Of a stretch of 64,000 nt of DNA, positions 32,802 through 43,889 are shown one piece after another (position 1 is the stretch's first letter; every line of letters starts with the position of its first letter). This stretch comes from Narthecium ossifragum (taxonomy: Eukaryota > Streptophyta > Magnoliopsida > Dioscoreales > Nartheciaceae), in assembly GCA_963920575.1 (NCBI GenBank), contig OY986965.1:26143342-26207341 (forward strand), in the 5' to 3' direction. The notes beneath the pieces are model-generated. The model was not told the DNA's origin. It did not search any database and saw nothing but the letters and a program-made list of their open reading frames with translations. The position numbers and the translations under genes were made by a program.

Positions 32802-33566
32802 ATGGACGCCAATGCTATACGGATGAATCTACTCAACGGAAACAACTGGAGCTTATGGAAGACAAAGATGGAGGATCTGTTATTCTGCAGGGATCTCTAC
32901 GAGCCTCTGCATGGAATAGAAAAGAAGCCTAAAGAGATGGAGGAAGGAGAATGGAACAAGCTGGACAGGAAGGCCTTGGCAACTATCCGACAGTGTTTGA
33001 AAGATGGCATCTACCATCACGTGTCGACGATGACGACGGCCAAAGATCTGTGGGACAAGCTTCATGAGCTTTACGAGAGGAAGTCTGTTGGAAACAAGAC
33101 TTTCTTGATCCGACAGCTTGTGAATCTGAAGTACCAGGATGGAGGGTCGATAGCTGAGCACCTGAATGAGTTCCAGAGCATCATAAACCAACTTGCTACC
33201 ATGAAGATGGTCCTAGATGACGACCTGAAGGCATCTCTCCTGCTTAGTTCGTTGCCAGATTCTTGGGAGAACCTGGTAGTATCGCTCAGCAACTCAGCGC
33301 CTGACGGAGCAGTATCTTTGAGCCAAGTTACAGGATGTTTGCTGAACGAAGAGACCAGACGGAAGGCTGCTGAAACAAGGCAGATAGATTCAGAGTCTAT
33401 GGTGGCAGTGAACCAAGGCAGAAGAAAGAGTGTCAATTGCTATTACTGTGGCAAAGCAGGCCATGTAAAGAAGCAGTGCAGGAAGTATAAGAAGGACGTC
33501 AGAGATGGCAAGGTTGATGAAGATGGGAGCACCGCGTTCGCCACGCTAGACGTGGATGCCCTGTGA
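32802..33566 (+). CDS. Copia-type Gag polyprotein (UBN2 domain plus zinc knuckle)
   Basis: An intact ORF of 254 residues starts MDANAIRMNLLNGNNWSLWK, the standard opening of plant copia Gag. The UBN2 domain spans about 10-190, with SLPDSWENLVVSLSN before the linker. A CCHC zinc knuckle CYYCGKAGHVKKQC is at 213-226, followed by a short acidic tail. Gag forms the particle that packages the element RNA in the cytoplasm. No pol follows; the ORF stops at TGA 33564-33566. An intact Gag in an element otherwise lacking coding capacity suggests selection for Gag supply or recent birth. It is transcribed from the 5' LTR. Confidence 0.9.
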   Translation: MDANAIRMNLLNGNNWSLWKTKMEDLLFCRDLYEPLHGIEKKPKEMEEGEWNKLDRKALATIRQCLKDGIYHHVSTMTTAKDLWDKLHELYERKSVGNKTFLIRQLVNLKYQDGGSIAEHLNEFQSIINQLATMKMVLDDDLKASLLLSSLPDSWENLVVSLSNSAPDGAVSLSQVTGCLLNEETRRKAAETRQIDSESMVAVNQGRRKSVNCYYCGKAGHVKKQCRKYKKDVRDGKVDEDGSTAFATLDVDAL

Positions 33567-33647
33567 CGGGGGAGCATCCGTGCTGGGAGCACGGGGGAGG
33601 TGTATCCGGTCGATCGAAGCGGCCGAGGATATCTGAGTTACAAGCCC

Positions 33648-36070
33648 GGGACTGTCGCGCCCCGACCCGCCGAGCGCACCCGGGCCGGGGACCGCGAGGG
33701 GAAGACACCTACAACCACTAGCCTCGACTGGCGGAAACAGGCGAGACAAAGGCCCAGCTGGCGAAAACAGCTGGACACCACAGAGAAAGAGCGAAGCAGG
33801 AAACAAAAGCTAACAACATCTATTACAAACACATAATAGAGTTACAACAGGAGAAACCTAGATACAACAGATCTAGAACAAGGGGTAAACAGTCCCCCAA
33901 AAAGAAAGCAAGCCACACTGCCCACCGGGGTCTCCACGAAGGCGCAGACAAAGCCATCCTGACCCTCAGACATGGTCAGGAGCCGCCGCGCTGCCACTGG
34001 ACGACCGACGGGGCAACGGTTGGGAGAACCGGGCACCAGCACCTGCAACAAACACAGTCCAGGTAGGCATGAGCAACAGCTCAGCAGGGTCCCACTCCAC
34101 AACCCCCACAAGAAAGGCAAACCCAAAGACCAACCCTGAAGCCAAGTGCTGAGGCTTGCCAAGGATCCCATAAATCCTATCGATAACCCGAAGGGTCCCT
34201 GTCCTGAGTACGTCTCCGACTGCCACTGTCTAGGGATGGACAAACTCCGACTGTCCCTGACACAGGGTGGACATGACGCTACTGGTAGGACACCCTTCCC
34301 CAAGCGGGACCTCCACACTTGGCGGAACGACCGAGGTTACGACAACCACCTCCCAGCACTCCAAGCCACAGAGCCACGATCCCTGACTCCCGACCAGGCA
34401 CTAAGTCTAAGGACTGCCAAGGTTCCATAACCCTATCGATGCCCCAAGGGCTCCCGACATGAACCTTGCTCATCACCCTAAGCACCCAACAGGGGAAAAG
34501 GTTCCATGCGGGATCACCCTCTGCACCAACAGAGGAACAGAACCGTGCAGGACACCTCCACTTAGCACCTGGGTACGGAGTACAAGGGGGAAAACACCCA
34601 CCCAAACTAGCCTAACATGTCTAATGCACAGTTAAGCAAAACAGGGCAGATAGATATTAAAGCTGTAAACAAGCAACAAGGCAAGGGCACACCTTCGGCC
34701 CATTTATACTAAACACTCCCGAGGGTCATGATTCCCTCGGTTCACCACAAAGCGGTAAAGGGCATACCTTCAGCCCATTTATTCTAAGCACCCCGAGAGA
34801 CATCACCCTCTCGGTTCAACCACAGAGCTGTAAACATTCACGCATAAATCACTACAGGATAAACCCCGAGGGTAAAACCGTAAAGATCATTTACATGCGA
34901 AGCCCTGCGGGCAAAACAGCATTTAAAACAAGTAAAACCCTCTCTGCTGCTCAAAGGATCGATCCTTCCCGAAGGGAGGATCGATCACCCAAGAAACAGT
35001 GAGCCTCCCTCACTGTCGAGCCAAAGAAGATCGATCACTCCTTCCAAGGAGATCGATCCTTTTGGTGACAGAGGGCACCCTTCCAGTCGCACCAAGGAAG
35101 ATCGATCCTTCTCCCAGGAAGATCGATCATTCTCGGGACGAAGGGTAACCAGGCTGACCCAAGTCCCATGATCGATCTCCACCCATAAGAAGATCGATCA
35201 TGTGGCTGGGCGCAGCAAACTAACACCAGAGGATCGATCACTCCACCCAGGAAGATCGATCATGATGGGTTCCGATGTACTTCCGGCCGGGAAAACCGCC
35301 GGAATACACAACCAAACCTCACCAAAATTTGTGGGCTGGTAGATCTGATAACCACGAAGCTCCTCAAGGCTTCAAAACCGGAAAAACACCAACTCCACAA
35401 GGAGATCTAAAACGAAAACCAAAACCGGATTCAAAACCTCGGAAAACAACCGGAGTTTAGAATGAGAACCCTACCTCCTCAACGCAGCTTCGATCCCCAA
35501 GTCCTACCCCAGGACCTTCCTCGCCTTGCCACGAACCCAACGAGCCTTCAAGCTCCCGGAAAGATGGCCGGAGGAGGAAGAACGGAGGAGGAGAAGGAGC
35601 GGTCTCAACCGGGGAAGAAACAGAGCCGCGCGAGGGAGAAGAAGAAGAGAGGAAGAAAGGAAGGGGGGAAAGGGCGGGTAAGGCCGGGGAAAAGCCGGCG
35701 AACCAGGGGAAAAGCCGGGGGAGGGGAGGGAAAGTCTTCCCTCCCCTAACAGGGGAAGCGACGGCCACCGCGGTGGCCGTCCTTCGAAAGCCACCGACAA
35801 GGACTTCCAGGCACAGGAAGGATCGATCCTCCATGACCAAAGGATCGATCATCCCTGCCCAGAAGTGCAAACTTGGGCTGGAAAACGGGCCCAAGCCCAG
35901 AACACCCAAGCTAGGGTCCACCTAACCTTTCTAACAAACACAACCATCAAGCAAGGCCTGTGTGTGCACACCCAGTGTGAAAAAAAACGACCGCCAAGGC
36001 GCAATTTCCCAAATTGCCCTTGGGATCAACCACCAGCTATAGGAATAGAGGGGCAGGTCCTCACAGGGAC
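33648..36070 (-). mobile_element. Nested solo LTR of a gypsy-type family
   Basis: 33653-36065 (2413 bp) is bounded by TGTCGCGCCCCGACCC and GGTCCTCACA and flanked by the perfect 5-bp repeat GGGAC (33648-33652, 36066-36070). It belongs to the same family as the 2.5-kb LTR at 60823-63322, whose adjacent PBS sets the orientation as minus. About a dozen GATCGATC motifs lie at 34950-35850. A G/A-rich block at 35560-35740 matches 62650-62840. Frames inside are artefacts. It inserted after the gag-only element was in place. Confidence 0.85.
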
Positions 36071-36378
36071 GTACTGTGACTTGAAGGCGAGAAAGCAACC
36101 GAGAAGATCAAGACTTGACGGCGACATCCAAGACTTGGTGGACAGTTCTCGATGATGATTCTGAATTCGATGGGAGATCCGGAGTTCAATGGTAGATCTG
36201 AGGTTGATGGTGTTATCCAACTTCGACGGCAACATTAAAGTGGCTAGCTGGCGGCACTGGAGGTGGCATGACGGCGGCGCAGTCCAAATTCGATGGCAAT
36301 CTGAGTTTGATGGAGTTTCCGAGCTTGATGGAGTATCCAGGTTCGACGGCTTATCCTCATATGTCGGACGGGGGAGTT
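36071..36378 (+). other. 3' internal sequence of the gag-only element with short repeats and PPT
   Basis: Contains repeated TTCGATGG/TTGATGGAGT units (36280-36350) that keep an open frame reading EFDGVSELDGVSRFDGLSS. The polypurine tract GGACGGGGGAG (36366-36376) lies just before the 3' LTR. Confidence 0.6.
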
Positions 36379-37093
36379 TGTTGACTTTTCCTCCATGAGG
36401 ATATGATGGCAGCAAAGGATTGTTGGATCGATCCGTCTTCAAGAGACGGATCGATCGGGCCTTGAAGGATATAGACGGATCGATCAACGGATCGAACGGA
36501 CTGTGCATATTTTCCCAGACAGAAGGCACCTATTTTCGAACGGCAAGGACGGATCGATCCGTCGATCGATCCGACTCGGGATTTTGAGTTTTTTAGGGAC
36601 GGATCGATCGCTCCTTCAGAGTGGGATCGATCCGACTCGGGAATTCAGGAATCCCTCGTTCTCACGCATACTCGGATCGATCCAACCCTTGAGTGGGATC
36701 GATCCCTCTCCATTGGACGGGCAAATCCGACGGCTCAGATTTAATCCGGATTTGTATTCATTGGACTCTATAAATAGGATGCTTTTAGGGTTTCTTTGTG
36801 TGGGAGAGATGTTATTGAGAGGCTTGTGAGAGGTGTGAGAGTAGGCAACCCTAGAGAGAGATCTTTTTGTCTCTGCTAAGGTTTGGGCTTTGTAATCTCT
36901 CTCTCATAGTGAAGATTTCCTCTGCTGCCCGTGGTTTTTTCCTTCCAGTTGTTGCTGGTAGGTTTTTCCACGTAAATCCTTGTCTCCACTTTTTCCTTTT
37001 TTTTGTGGTTTGGTTGTTTCTCTTCCGCTGCGACATCCCCGTATCTATCTGGTGTATCTCCGGCATCGCCGGGACCCCTCAGATTCCCCAACA
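36379..37093 (+). repeat. 3' LTR of the gag-only element
   Basis: 715 bp, TGTTGACTTTTCC...CCCCAACA. It is nearly identical to the 5' LTR except for a U3 insertion of extra GGATCGATC units (36425-36500) and small changes. Confidence 0.85.
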
Positions 37094-37098
37094 ATTTT

Positions 37099-37456
37099 TT
37101 TCATGTAACTTTCTTAAATTTTTATGTTTGTTGAATGGGGGTTGGGTTTTGAAGTCTAAAACAAGGACTATTTTGATATTTTGAGGTATCTAAGAACTAA
37201 TGAGAAATTAAGAAATACTTTAGAGACTAATATAATATTAACTTCTTAAAAAAGCTACGAGGTGTCAGTTCCAACTTTTAAAAAAAAAAGGAAAAAAATT
37301 GTCAATTAAAATAGTGATAGTGATTCTATCAAAGAGGTGTGAAACATGGGCAAGTGGGGGGCAACCTTATAGTCAACAAAGGCTGCCTTACCTTGCCTGC
37401 ATGGCTTTTCCGGGGAGACAAAGCTAACAGAGTCAAAGAGGGGTCAGGGGGGATCC
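37099..37456. other. Intergenic
   Basis: No gene recognised. Confidence 0.4.
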
Positions 37457-37950
37457 CACGGCTGGTTTGGACGTTCTTATCCCTGTTTACTCACAACTTT
37501 CACATGACTTCTTTATTTTTTTTAAGGATTAATTACATTAGCAGGGACAGCTAACAGGGAAGTGAGAGAAAGCTAACATACAAGTGAGATAAAAGAACCC
37601 TACGCCTGTGTTTGGTATTTGAATAATGTATTCTGGGTTAATGTATTTTGGGGTTAACAAATCTGAAATAAGGGACGAGAAAAAATAATAATAAAATAAT
37701 AATAATTAATTAAAATAAGAAAGAGTAGACTGATAGTAGTATATGGAATGAGGATAAGTGGATAATGATTACTAATAATAGAAGAAAAAACGTTTGAGAA
37801 TAAGTATGGGAATAAGAGAGAATAGGGGTTATCCCCGTTATTTCCATACCAAACATGGCCCGGCTGGTTTGGATGTTTACTCACAGCATTCACGTGATTT
37901 CTTGTTTTTTAGGATTAATTACATTAACAAGGACACCTAACAGAGAAAGA
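37457..37950. repeat. ~100-bp direct duplication flanking a MITE
   Basis: 37457-37560 and 37862-37950 share GGCTGGTTTGGA, TTTACTCACA, TTTTAAGGATTAATTACATT-like and ACANCTAACAGNGA blocks in order. The MITE at 37603-37862 lies between them. Confidence 0.6.
37603..37862 (+). mobile_element. MITE, same family as 13346-13545
   Basis: The ends CTGTGTTTGGTAT and ATACCAAACATGG are inverted. The interior shares ordered blocks with the reverse complement of 13346-13545. About 260 bp, AT-rich, non-coding. Confidence 0.55.
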
Positions 37951-38031
37951 AACCTCCAAAGAGATATGCGATATCACAAAACTCTCTACGTTTCTAACAA
38001 GGAGATTGATTGCTTGTCCGTTGAACCATAT

Positions 38032-38240
38032 AATTTTTTTTTTTGATGAGTTGAGCCTGAAACGGCCGGCTAGCGGACTACAAAACATGATCCAACGCCG
38101 ATCGACCGTTCTCCGGGTGCCAAACAAAATACACTCCGGAGGAACGACACAACCGAGCTATACCATCAACAATAATATTCTCCTCCCTGGGTATCACCCA
38201 AAACAGGACCGATCCCATTGACGAGATCTGAACCCAAATA
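38032..38240 (-). mobile_element. LINE 3' end fragment
   Basis: A T run on plus (38032-38043) is the poly(A) tail of a minus-strand LINE. Minus sequence upstream reads IPREENIIVDGIARLCRSSG, the terminal RNase H block of plant LINEs. Strongly 5'-truncated. Confidence 0.6.
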
Positions 38241-40068
38241 ATATATATTAATGCAATAGTCTCAGGTCTCGGCCAGCGACCCTGTTCACGTGGTTAAGAG
38301 TAACGTTTAATCCTAATTCAGTTGGCTGAGGACATTGCTCTACCTATAGTCCTTGATTAATGTTTAATAATTTAACAATTTTATTTATATCCTTGTAATA
38401 TGCTACTTGTACTAGATGCTAGGTGACACGGGTAATCAGTCTTTCCCACTACCCCTAACCACCCACCCTCATTGCCCTCTTTATATTACTCAGCTACCAC
38501 GTGTCCTCTCTGCCACGTATCCCCCTCTCTCTATGACTCAGCTGTGATGTGTGAGAAAATAGATGAGTCAGATTGTGACTCATTAAAGTTGATCTTATAT
38601 AATAGATGGGTAGTGTCACGTGACATGTTTTTAATTATCTATGTTTTTTCAGTTATGCTTTTCAGTTGTGTCTATGTTTTTCAATTCTCTACCATTGGAT
38701 CTTGAATTGAACAAACTCCCATCGTCCTATAAATGTTTACCATCTGACCCCTCATGTCAGCTGACATAAGTAACCACCGCCCCTACTATTACCCTCTCTC
38801 TCCTAACCACATGATTACTATCTAATAACCAGTTAAATAAGGTGTAAATAAGAGGTTTATTCACGTAGTACGTCACGTATACGTCAAATGTGTATAGATT
38901 TTATAACTCATAACACACCTTACTTTATAAAACCGTCTCTTATAAGATTGATTATTAGAACTGCACAGTGTGATGTGAAATTTAACATATTTTGAATGTA
39001 AGATATGATACCAACCCTGTAAAAAAAAAACCCTTGAAATACTAGAGTGCAACCTAAACTCATAAAAGTTGATCACCTGCTAGAATGTCACATGCTATTC
39101 TTTGACTAAGGCTCATCGGCACCGTCACCAAAGTTAGAGAGTGAAAGAACAAACTTAAAATTAATTAAGGTTAAGTTAGCAACTAGTAGGATAATTATCA
39201 GGCGCACGTTCTGTACTTACTAAACTAATCACTCATCGAAAGCGATAACAAAAGATGGGAAGACGACAAGAGTTCGAGTTTAATTGATTAATCTCCGACA
39301 GCTCCGTCCACCTCCCAATTCACAAGAAAGAAAAAGAAATTATAAAAAAAAATAAAAGATTGGGCACAACATGGGTTTTCAATCCTAGGAGAATGTTAGG
39401 ATCTGAAAGGCAAAAGCCATGGTGTTATTCTTTTAGCAGTCAGAAATTGACTACCTAACAAAAGAAAGAGAGAGAGAGAGAGAGAGAGCGAGCTAAGTCT
39501 TGCAGGATTTCATATATTATAGATCCACCTGAGGAGGATATATAAGAGAATTGAAGTGGGTCATTGTGCTTGGAAGGGGATAAAAAGATTAGTGAGATGG
39601 GTGTTACTTACTTTGTTATTTGTTAAGTTTTGATTGGTTTCTTAGGTAACTGAAACTTTATGTTTGATAAGATTTCAGCATATCAAATGGGTTCTTTTCT
39701 TCTCAATTAGTTCACTTCAATGTCAATGATCATTCCAAAAGCTTAAATTGATAGAAAAGAATGAGATTTGCATATGTTGTCTTACATGTGGGGCGAGTCA
39801 TAACGTACGTGAATATTGGATTTAAGGAGGAAATACATGGATTCCATATTAACCTCACCGGTCATTCAAAAAGCTTGACCTCATGGGAAAATTGAGTTTT
39901 ATATATTTAAATAATAGTAACTTTAACAATTTAAAAATTCTATTTTAAGAAATCATTTTTGTTATTTGGGTGTTCAACTAACTTATCTATTCGCAATAAG
40001 GAGCGGTTGATCCATCCCTTAATTTTATAAATCCTACTTGTCAAACTACTCTTTATAGAACACGCTAT
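38241..40068. other. Intergenic, no gene recognised
   Basis: AT-rich with a (GA)n tract at 39467-39488. No coding or RNA gene recognised. Confidence 0.45.
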
Positions 40069-40870
40069 TTTTTTTTTTTTGATTAGTTCAGCCGAAGCTA
40101 GGTACAACTGCATACTACAGCTCATCAGATACTATCACCTGATCTATCACCAAGTGCCCAATCAAATCCAGATCGGTTTATACGACACCATCTGGCCAGC
40201 TCATATGCATGCTCATTACAAGTTCTAGGAATGTAAAGGAACAAGATAAATTCAAAACATGATACCCTACTCCAAATCTCTCTTACGAGTCCACCGATCT
40301 CATCCGGCCACAACCTTCTTCCGTTCAGAATATCTACAACAACATGGCAATCAGATTCAATTATGACCTGCCTTTCCTATCTTTCCTCAGCCAGCCGGAT
40401 GGCTATTAGCACTGCCTTCATCTCCGTCTCCAGTATAGAGCTTGTCTCTACCACTTCACCGTGAGCCCATTGCACCTCCCCTTCTTTCCCGAGCGCCACC
40501 ATTCCCACCGCTGCTTCGCCGGAACATAGATCATAAGATGCATCCCCCTGAATCAATAGCGCCTGTCCATTCCTCAACTGCTCCGTCAACTTCTTCATAG
40601 GATGATGTCTAGGTAAGTTGAGTACATCATCTGCAAGTCTGATCGCCCGCCGAGCAACCACATCCTCTGGCTCGATGTTATCACCAAACAGCAAGCAGTT
40701 CCTAGCTTTCCATATCTCCCACAAGCCGTAGGCTAGGTATGTCTTCAACAGCCCTGCGTTAGAGACCGATCCATACCTCACCAACGTCCTTCTTACCTCC
40801 TCTGCAGTCCAAGGTTGCTCATCAACTCTTCATGTTACCATCTGAAGAACCTTCTAGGCAAATTGGCATT
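40069..40870 (-). mobile_element. 5'-truncated LINE with nearly intact RNase H
   Basis: A T run at 40069-40081 marks the poly(A) tail. Minus 40784-40125 encodes the C-terminal part of ORF2: a YLAYGLWEIWKARN helix, then an RNase H-like domain with QGDASY (first Asp), SILETEMKAVLIAIRLAE (Glu) and IIESDCHVVVDIL (second Asp), ending IPRTCNEHAYELARW. One in-frame TAG at 40377-40379 interrupts otherwise continuous reading. It is the best-preserved LINE piece in the window. Confidence 0.75.
40125..40784 (-). pseudogene. LINE ORF2 C-terminus (RNase H), one in-frame stop
   Basis: See the LINE entry. The catalytic D-E-D pattern is retained, but a TAG lies directly before the second Asp block and the reverse transcriptase is missing. 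Confidence 0.7.
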
Positions 40871-41520
40871 CCACAAGTGCATGGTTAATCATTAGGCGGG
40901 GGAATTAAGTATGAAGTCATGACAGTTATATCTACAAATTTACTTTGACATCTAGAAAATACTTTTCTTTTATCCTGCTGGCTTATAAATCTATCAACTT
41001 TTCCGATTTTAACGGCTTAAGGTTTCAAGTTAAGTGGTTCGAATAACATGATATCAAGATATCAAAACCGGTAGAGGGAAGCAAGGGTCCCACCTCCGGG
41101 ACTCATGTAGCTAGAACCCATTATAGAGCATGATGGGAACGTAGCTTGTGTTGAGTGGCATGGTGGAGAAGAGGGATTCATATCAGCAATTGGAGTGGCA
41201 GGGGGCTTCAATGGATGGCGAAGCATCGGGGAGTCTGGAAATAGGAAAGTGATCAGTAGCTGAAATGGTGAAGTTAGCAGGATCGTACTAAGTAAAGTTT
41301 AAGTTTTTGGATTGGGTAGTTAAAATAATATTATATCAGAGTAGAGGTTACGGCTTCGAACCTTGTTTCCTCCAATAGTTACATAAGGGGCGTGTTAGAC
41401 CAAGAACTTAATCTTATGAATTGAGTGATTAAAGAGAAAACATATTTTTTTCATAAAAATATACTTCAAATCTCAAGCTTATTATATAAATCTTCTTATG
41501 TCGACTCTTGTTAACTAGAG
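40871..41520. other. Intergenic, no gene recognised
   Basis: No domain or transposon end recognised. Confidence 0.4.
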
Positions 41521-41814
41521 CCCCGTTTGGTTTGGGATAGAGGCGGTGGGGGGTGACATCATCCTCTCATTTATCCCCAAACATAATGAGGATATCAAAA
41601 TAGAGATAATGTAGGTTAAAGTGGGCCATTCTAAAAAATGGGGGATAGAACTTATCATATCTCATTTAACTCCACCTCGATTTCTATCTCCAATTCTATC
41701 ACACCGAGTAAAAAAAAAATTATTTTTACATATCTCCATTCGTTTTTCCAACTTTTCTAACCCTAAAATCATTTAATCTTGAATAGTCTATCCCCTTACC
41801 AAATGCACATATAA
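41521..41814. mobile_element. MITE-like element
   Basis: The left end GCCCCGTTTGGTTTGGGATAGA and the reverse complement of the right end (GTGCATTTGGTAAGGGGATAGA) are imperfect inverted repeats. The interior is non-coding. No clear target duplication. Confidence 0.4.
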
Positions 41815-42169
41815 TATTTGTCAGATATAGTATGAAACTTTTAAAGGATAAATATGACAATGTGAAAATTTTAGAGGATAGATACGTAGCATAAAAGTTT
41901 TTGACAGATAATTACGTAAAAAAAATTAAGAAGTTATTTTTGACTTAATAAAGGTACAGATTTGAAGGATAGATACGATATTTAAAAAACCTTAAGAGAT
42001 AAATGTACAATTTAAAAATACATATAACTTTCTCTAGAAAAAATGATCAGTCAACAAGAGACACACAGTTGAACTCTTGGGTATCAGTGTATCACACAAC
42101 TCACAAGCAGAACACAGAGGTGTGTGGTCCATTGTCGAGGCCGACAGACATGGGCAGCTGCTGCTCTGC

Positions 42170-42322
42170 TATATAAGGAGAAGAAAAGGACCCAGAATTT
42201 CCAACTCCCCTGCACCCACACACGAGCGGCTCCTTTTCGATCCCTCCGTCCACCCTCATTGCCCACACACCCACATCAATCTCTGTCTCAAAGTAAGGGG
42301 AGGCACAGAGACAAGGTGGTGA

Positions 42323-42365
<43 letters not shown>
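42170..42365 (+). promoter_or_regulatory. TATA box and (GA)n leader of the MYB gene
   Basis: TATATAAG lies at 42170-42177, about 450 bases before the ATG. A (GA)n tract at 42326-42365 falls in the expected leader. Short upstream frames exist, so translation control is possible but unproven. Confidence 0.45.
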
Positions 42366-42367
<2 letters not shown>

Positions 42368-42622
42368 ACATGCTCTTCTCCTCCACCTTTGAAACATACC
42401 AACTTGGTCTTCAGACGTTACTCCTTCCTGCTTTAAATGCTATGTTCTCGTCGAAAGTAACAGAAGCCCAGATTCCTTTTTTCCTTTGCAGAATTTGAGC
42501 TTTAGAATGAGTTTTGAATAGGAACCCAATAAGGAAGAGAGCTTGTTTTTCCATCATCTGTGATCAAAATCCTTTCTTTTCGTGTTCTTAGAGGTGTGGG
42601 TGTGGGATTGATTGAAGAAAGA

Positions 42623-43889
42623 ATGGCCCCTGAGTTGTTGAGATCAACAGCAGAGTTCCCTCTGTTCCGCACTCCCCCACTGCCATCTCATGGAGCTCCG
42701 GGCTCTTTCTCCGGGGACAGGGAGTGCGTGAGCAATGAGATGGCTTTTCCATTGGATCACCACCACCACTACCACCAACATCACCAGCAGCAGAGCACTG
42801 ATGGTGAGGAAGGAGAAGGTGAGAGCACTGACGGCACCAGGGATCATGAGAGCGATCAGCAATCCAAGCTTTGCGTCAGGGGTCACTGGAGGCCTGCCGA
42901 AGATGGCAAGCTTAAAGAGCTTGTTGTCCAATATGGTCCCCAGAACTGGAACATAATTGCAGAGAAGCTACAAGGGAGATCAGGTACTACTACTATATAG
43001 ATCACAACAAACAGGGATCTTTCTTCCATTTTTTTTCTTCTTCTTTTCATGGTGATTAATAGCATAGTATGGTGTTCCCAATGTTATATAGGGAAGAGCT
43101 GCAGGCTGAGATGGTTTAACCAGCTGGATCCAAGGATCAACAGGAGAGCCTTCAGTGAGGAAGAGGAGGAGAGGCTTCTAGCTGCTCACAGGCTCTATGG
43201 GAACAAATGGGCACTCATTGCCAGGCTATTCCATGGGAGAACAGACAATGCTGTGAAGAACCACTGGCATGTGATCATGGCCAGGAAACAAAGAGAGCAA
43301 TCCAGTGCCTTTAGGAGGAGGAGACCCTCCATCTCCTCCTCTAAACCTTCCATTCCAAATAGGATGCAGATGAGCAGCACCAATAATGCATCCAGTGGTG
43401 AGTCCACCACCACCACCACCATAGATGACTCTCCCTCAACTGGCAATGTTGGGCATGGCTTCTTCACCGGAAACAGCCCTGCACAACACCCACATCCCTT
43501 CCAGTTCCTCAAGGGTATGCATCCTTTATTTCCATGTCTCCATTAACTTCAAGGTCATTAGTTAGTCCATTATGTGTGTTTATTGATGAGATCTTTCGTT
43601 GGTGTTCTTGTGATGGGTGACGGCAGAATCAGAAGAGAAATTGGTGGCTTTTGGGGATGTATGTTACCGGAACACTGGTGAGTCAGGTAGTGGGTTCCAT
43701 CATAGTGCTTCCATGAAGCTGGTGGCTGTTGCTGATCAGTGTGGTTACTCTGCTTCAACCACTGAGACTTCAGTGGTTGGCTCAGTGGCCAACTACAGGA
43801 GCAATGCCTACGAGTTTGGGGAAAAAAGTCATGAGAGAGAGAAGGTTGGCTTCCCCTTCTTTGATTTCCTAGGTGTTGGGGCTACATAG
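42623..43889 (+). CDS. MYB117-like: R2R3-MYB transcription factor, subgroup 21 (MYB105/MYB117, LOF type)
   Basis: Three exons, 42623-42983, 43092-43514 and 43627-43889, with GT...AG borders all in phase 1, give 348 residues. The start at 42623 is chosen over an upstream in-frame ATG at 42560 because family proteins begin near here. A His/Gln-rich stretch lies at 45-58. R2 spans about 85-134 with Trp 89, 109 and 128; R3 spans about 137-187 with Phe 141 (the usual replacement) and Trp 160 and 179. The R2/R3 sequence ([38 protein letters not shown]) is that of subgroup 21. The C-terminus ends [13 protein letters not shown], the subgroup signature. Arabidopsis relatives LOF1/LOF2 control organ boundaries and axillary meristems in the nucleus, and others control secondary walls. 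The exact role here is inference. Confidence 0.93.

Larger units (their letters stand above)
32005..37098 (+). mobile_element. Complete gag-only LTR retrotransposon (TR-GAG type)
   Basis: The element 32010-37093 has 5' LTR 32010-32689, PBS, a single gag ORF, a polypurine tract and 3' LTR 36379-37093, flanked by the perfect 5-bp repeat ATTTT (32005-32009 and 37094-37098). No protease, integrase or reverse transcriptase is encoded. Between gag and the polypurine tract there are only about 390 bp of its own sequence (33567-33652 and 36071-36378), plus a nested solo LTR. This matches terminal-repeat retrotransposons with a GAG domain, which depend on an autonomous copia for mobility. One PBS-proximal LTR base change (CCCCAATA versus CCCCAACA) and small U3 indels show some age. 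Confidence 0.85.

Noticed and set aside
33842..35921. Several 80-158 codon frames
   Set aside because: They lie inside the nested solo LTR, on both strands and overlapping, without family resemblance. The Gly/Arg/Lys-rich ones come from the G/A-rich block.
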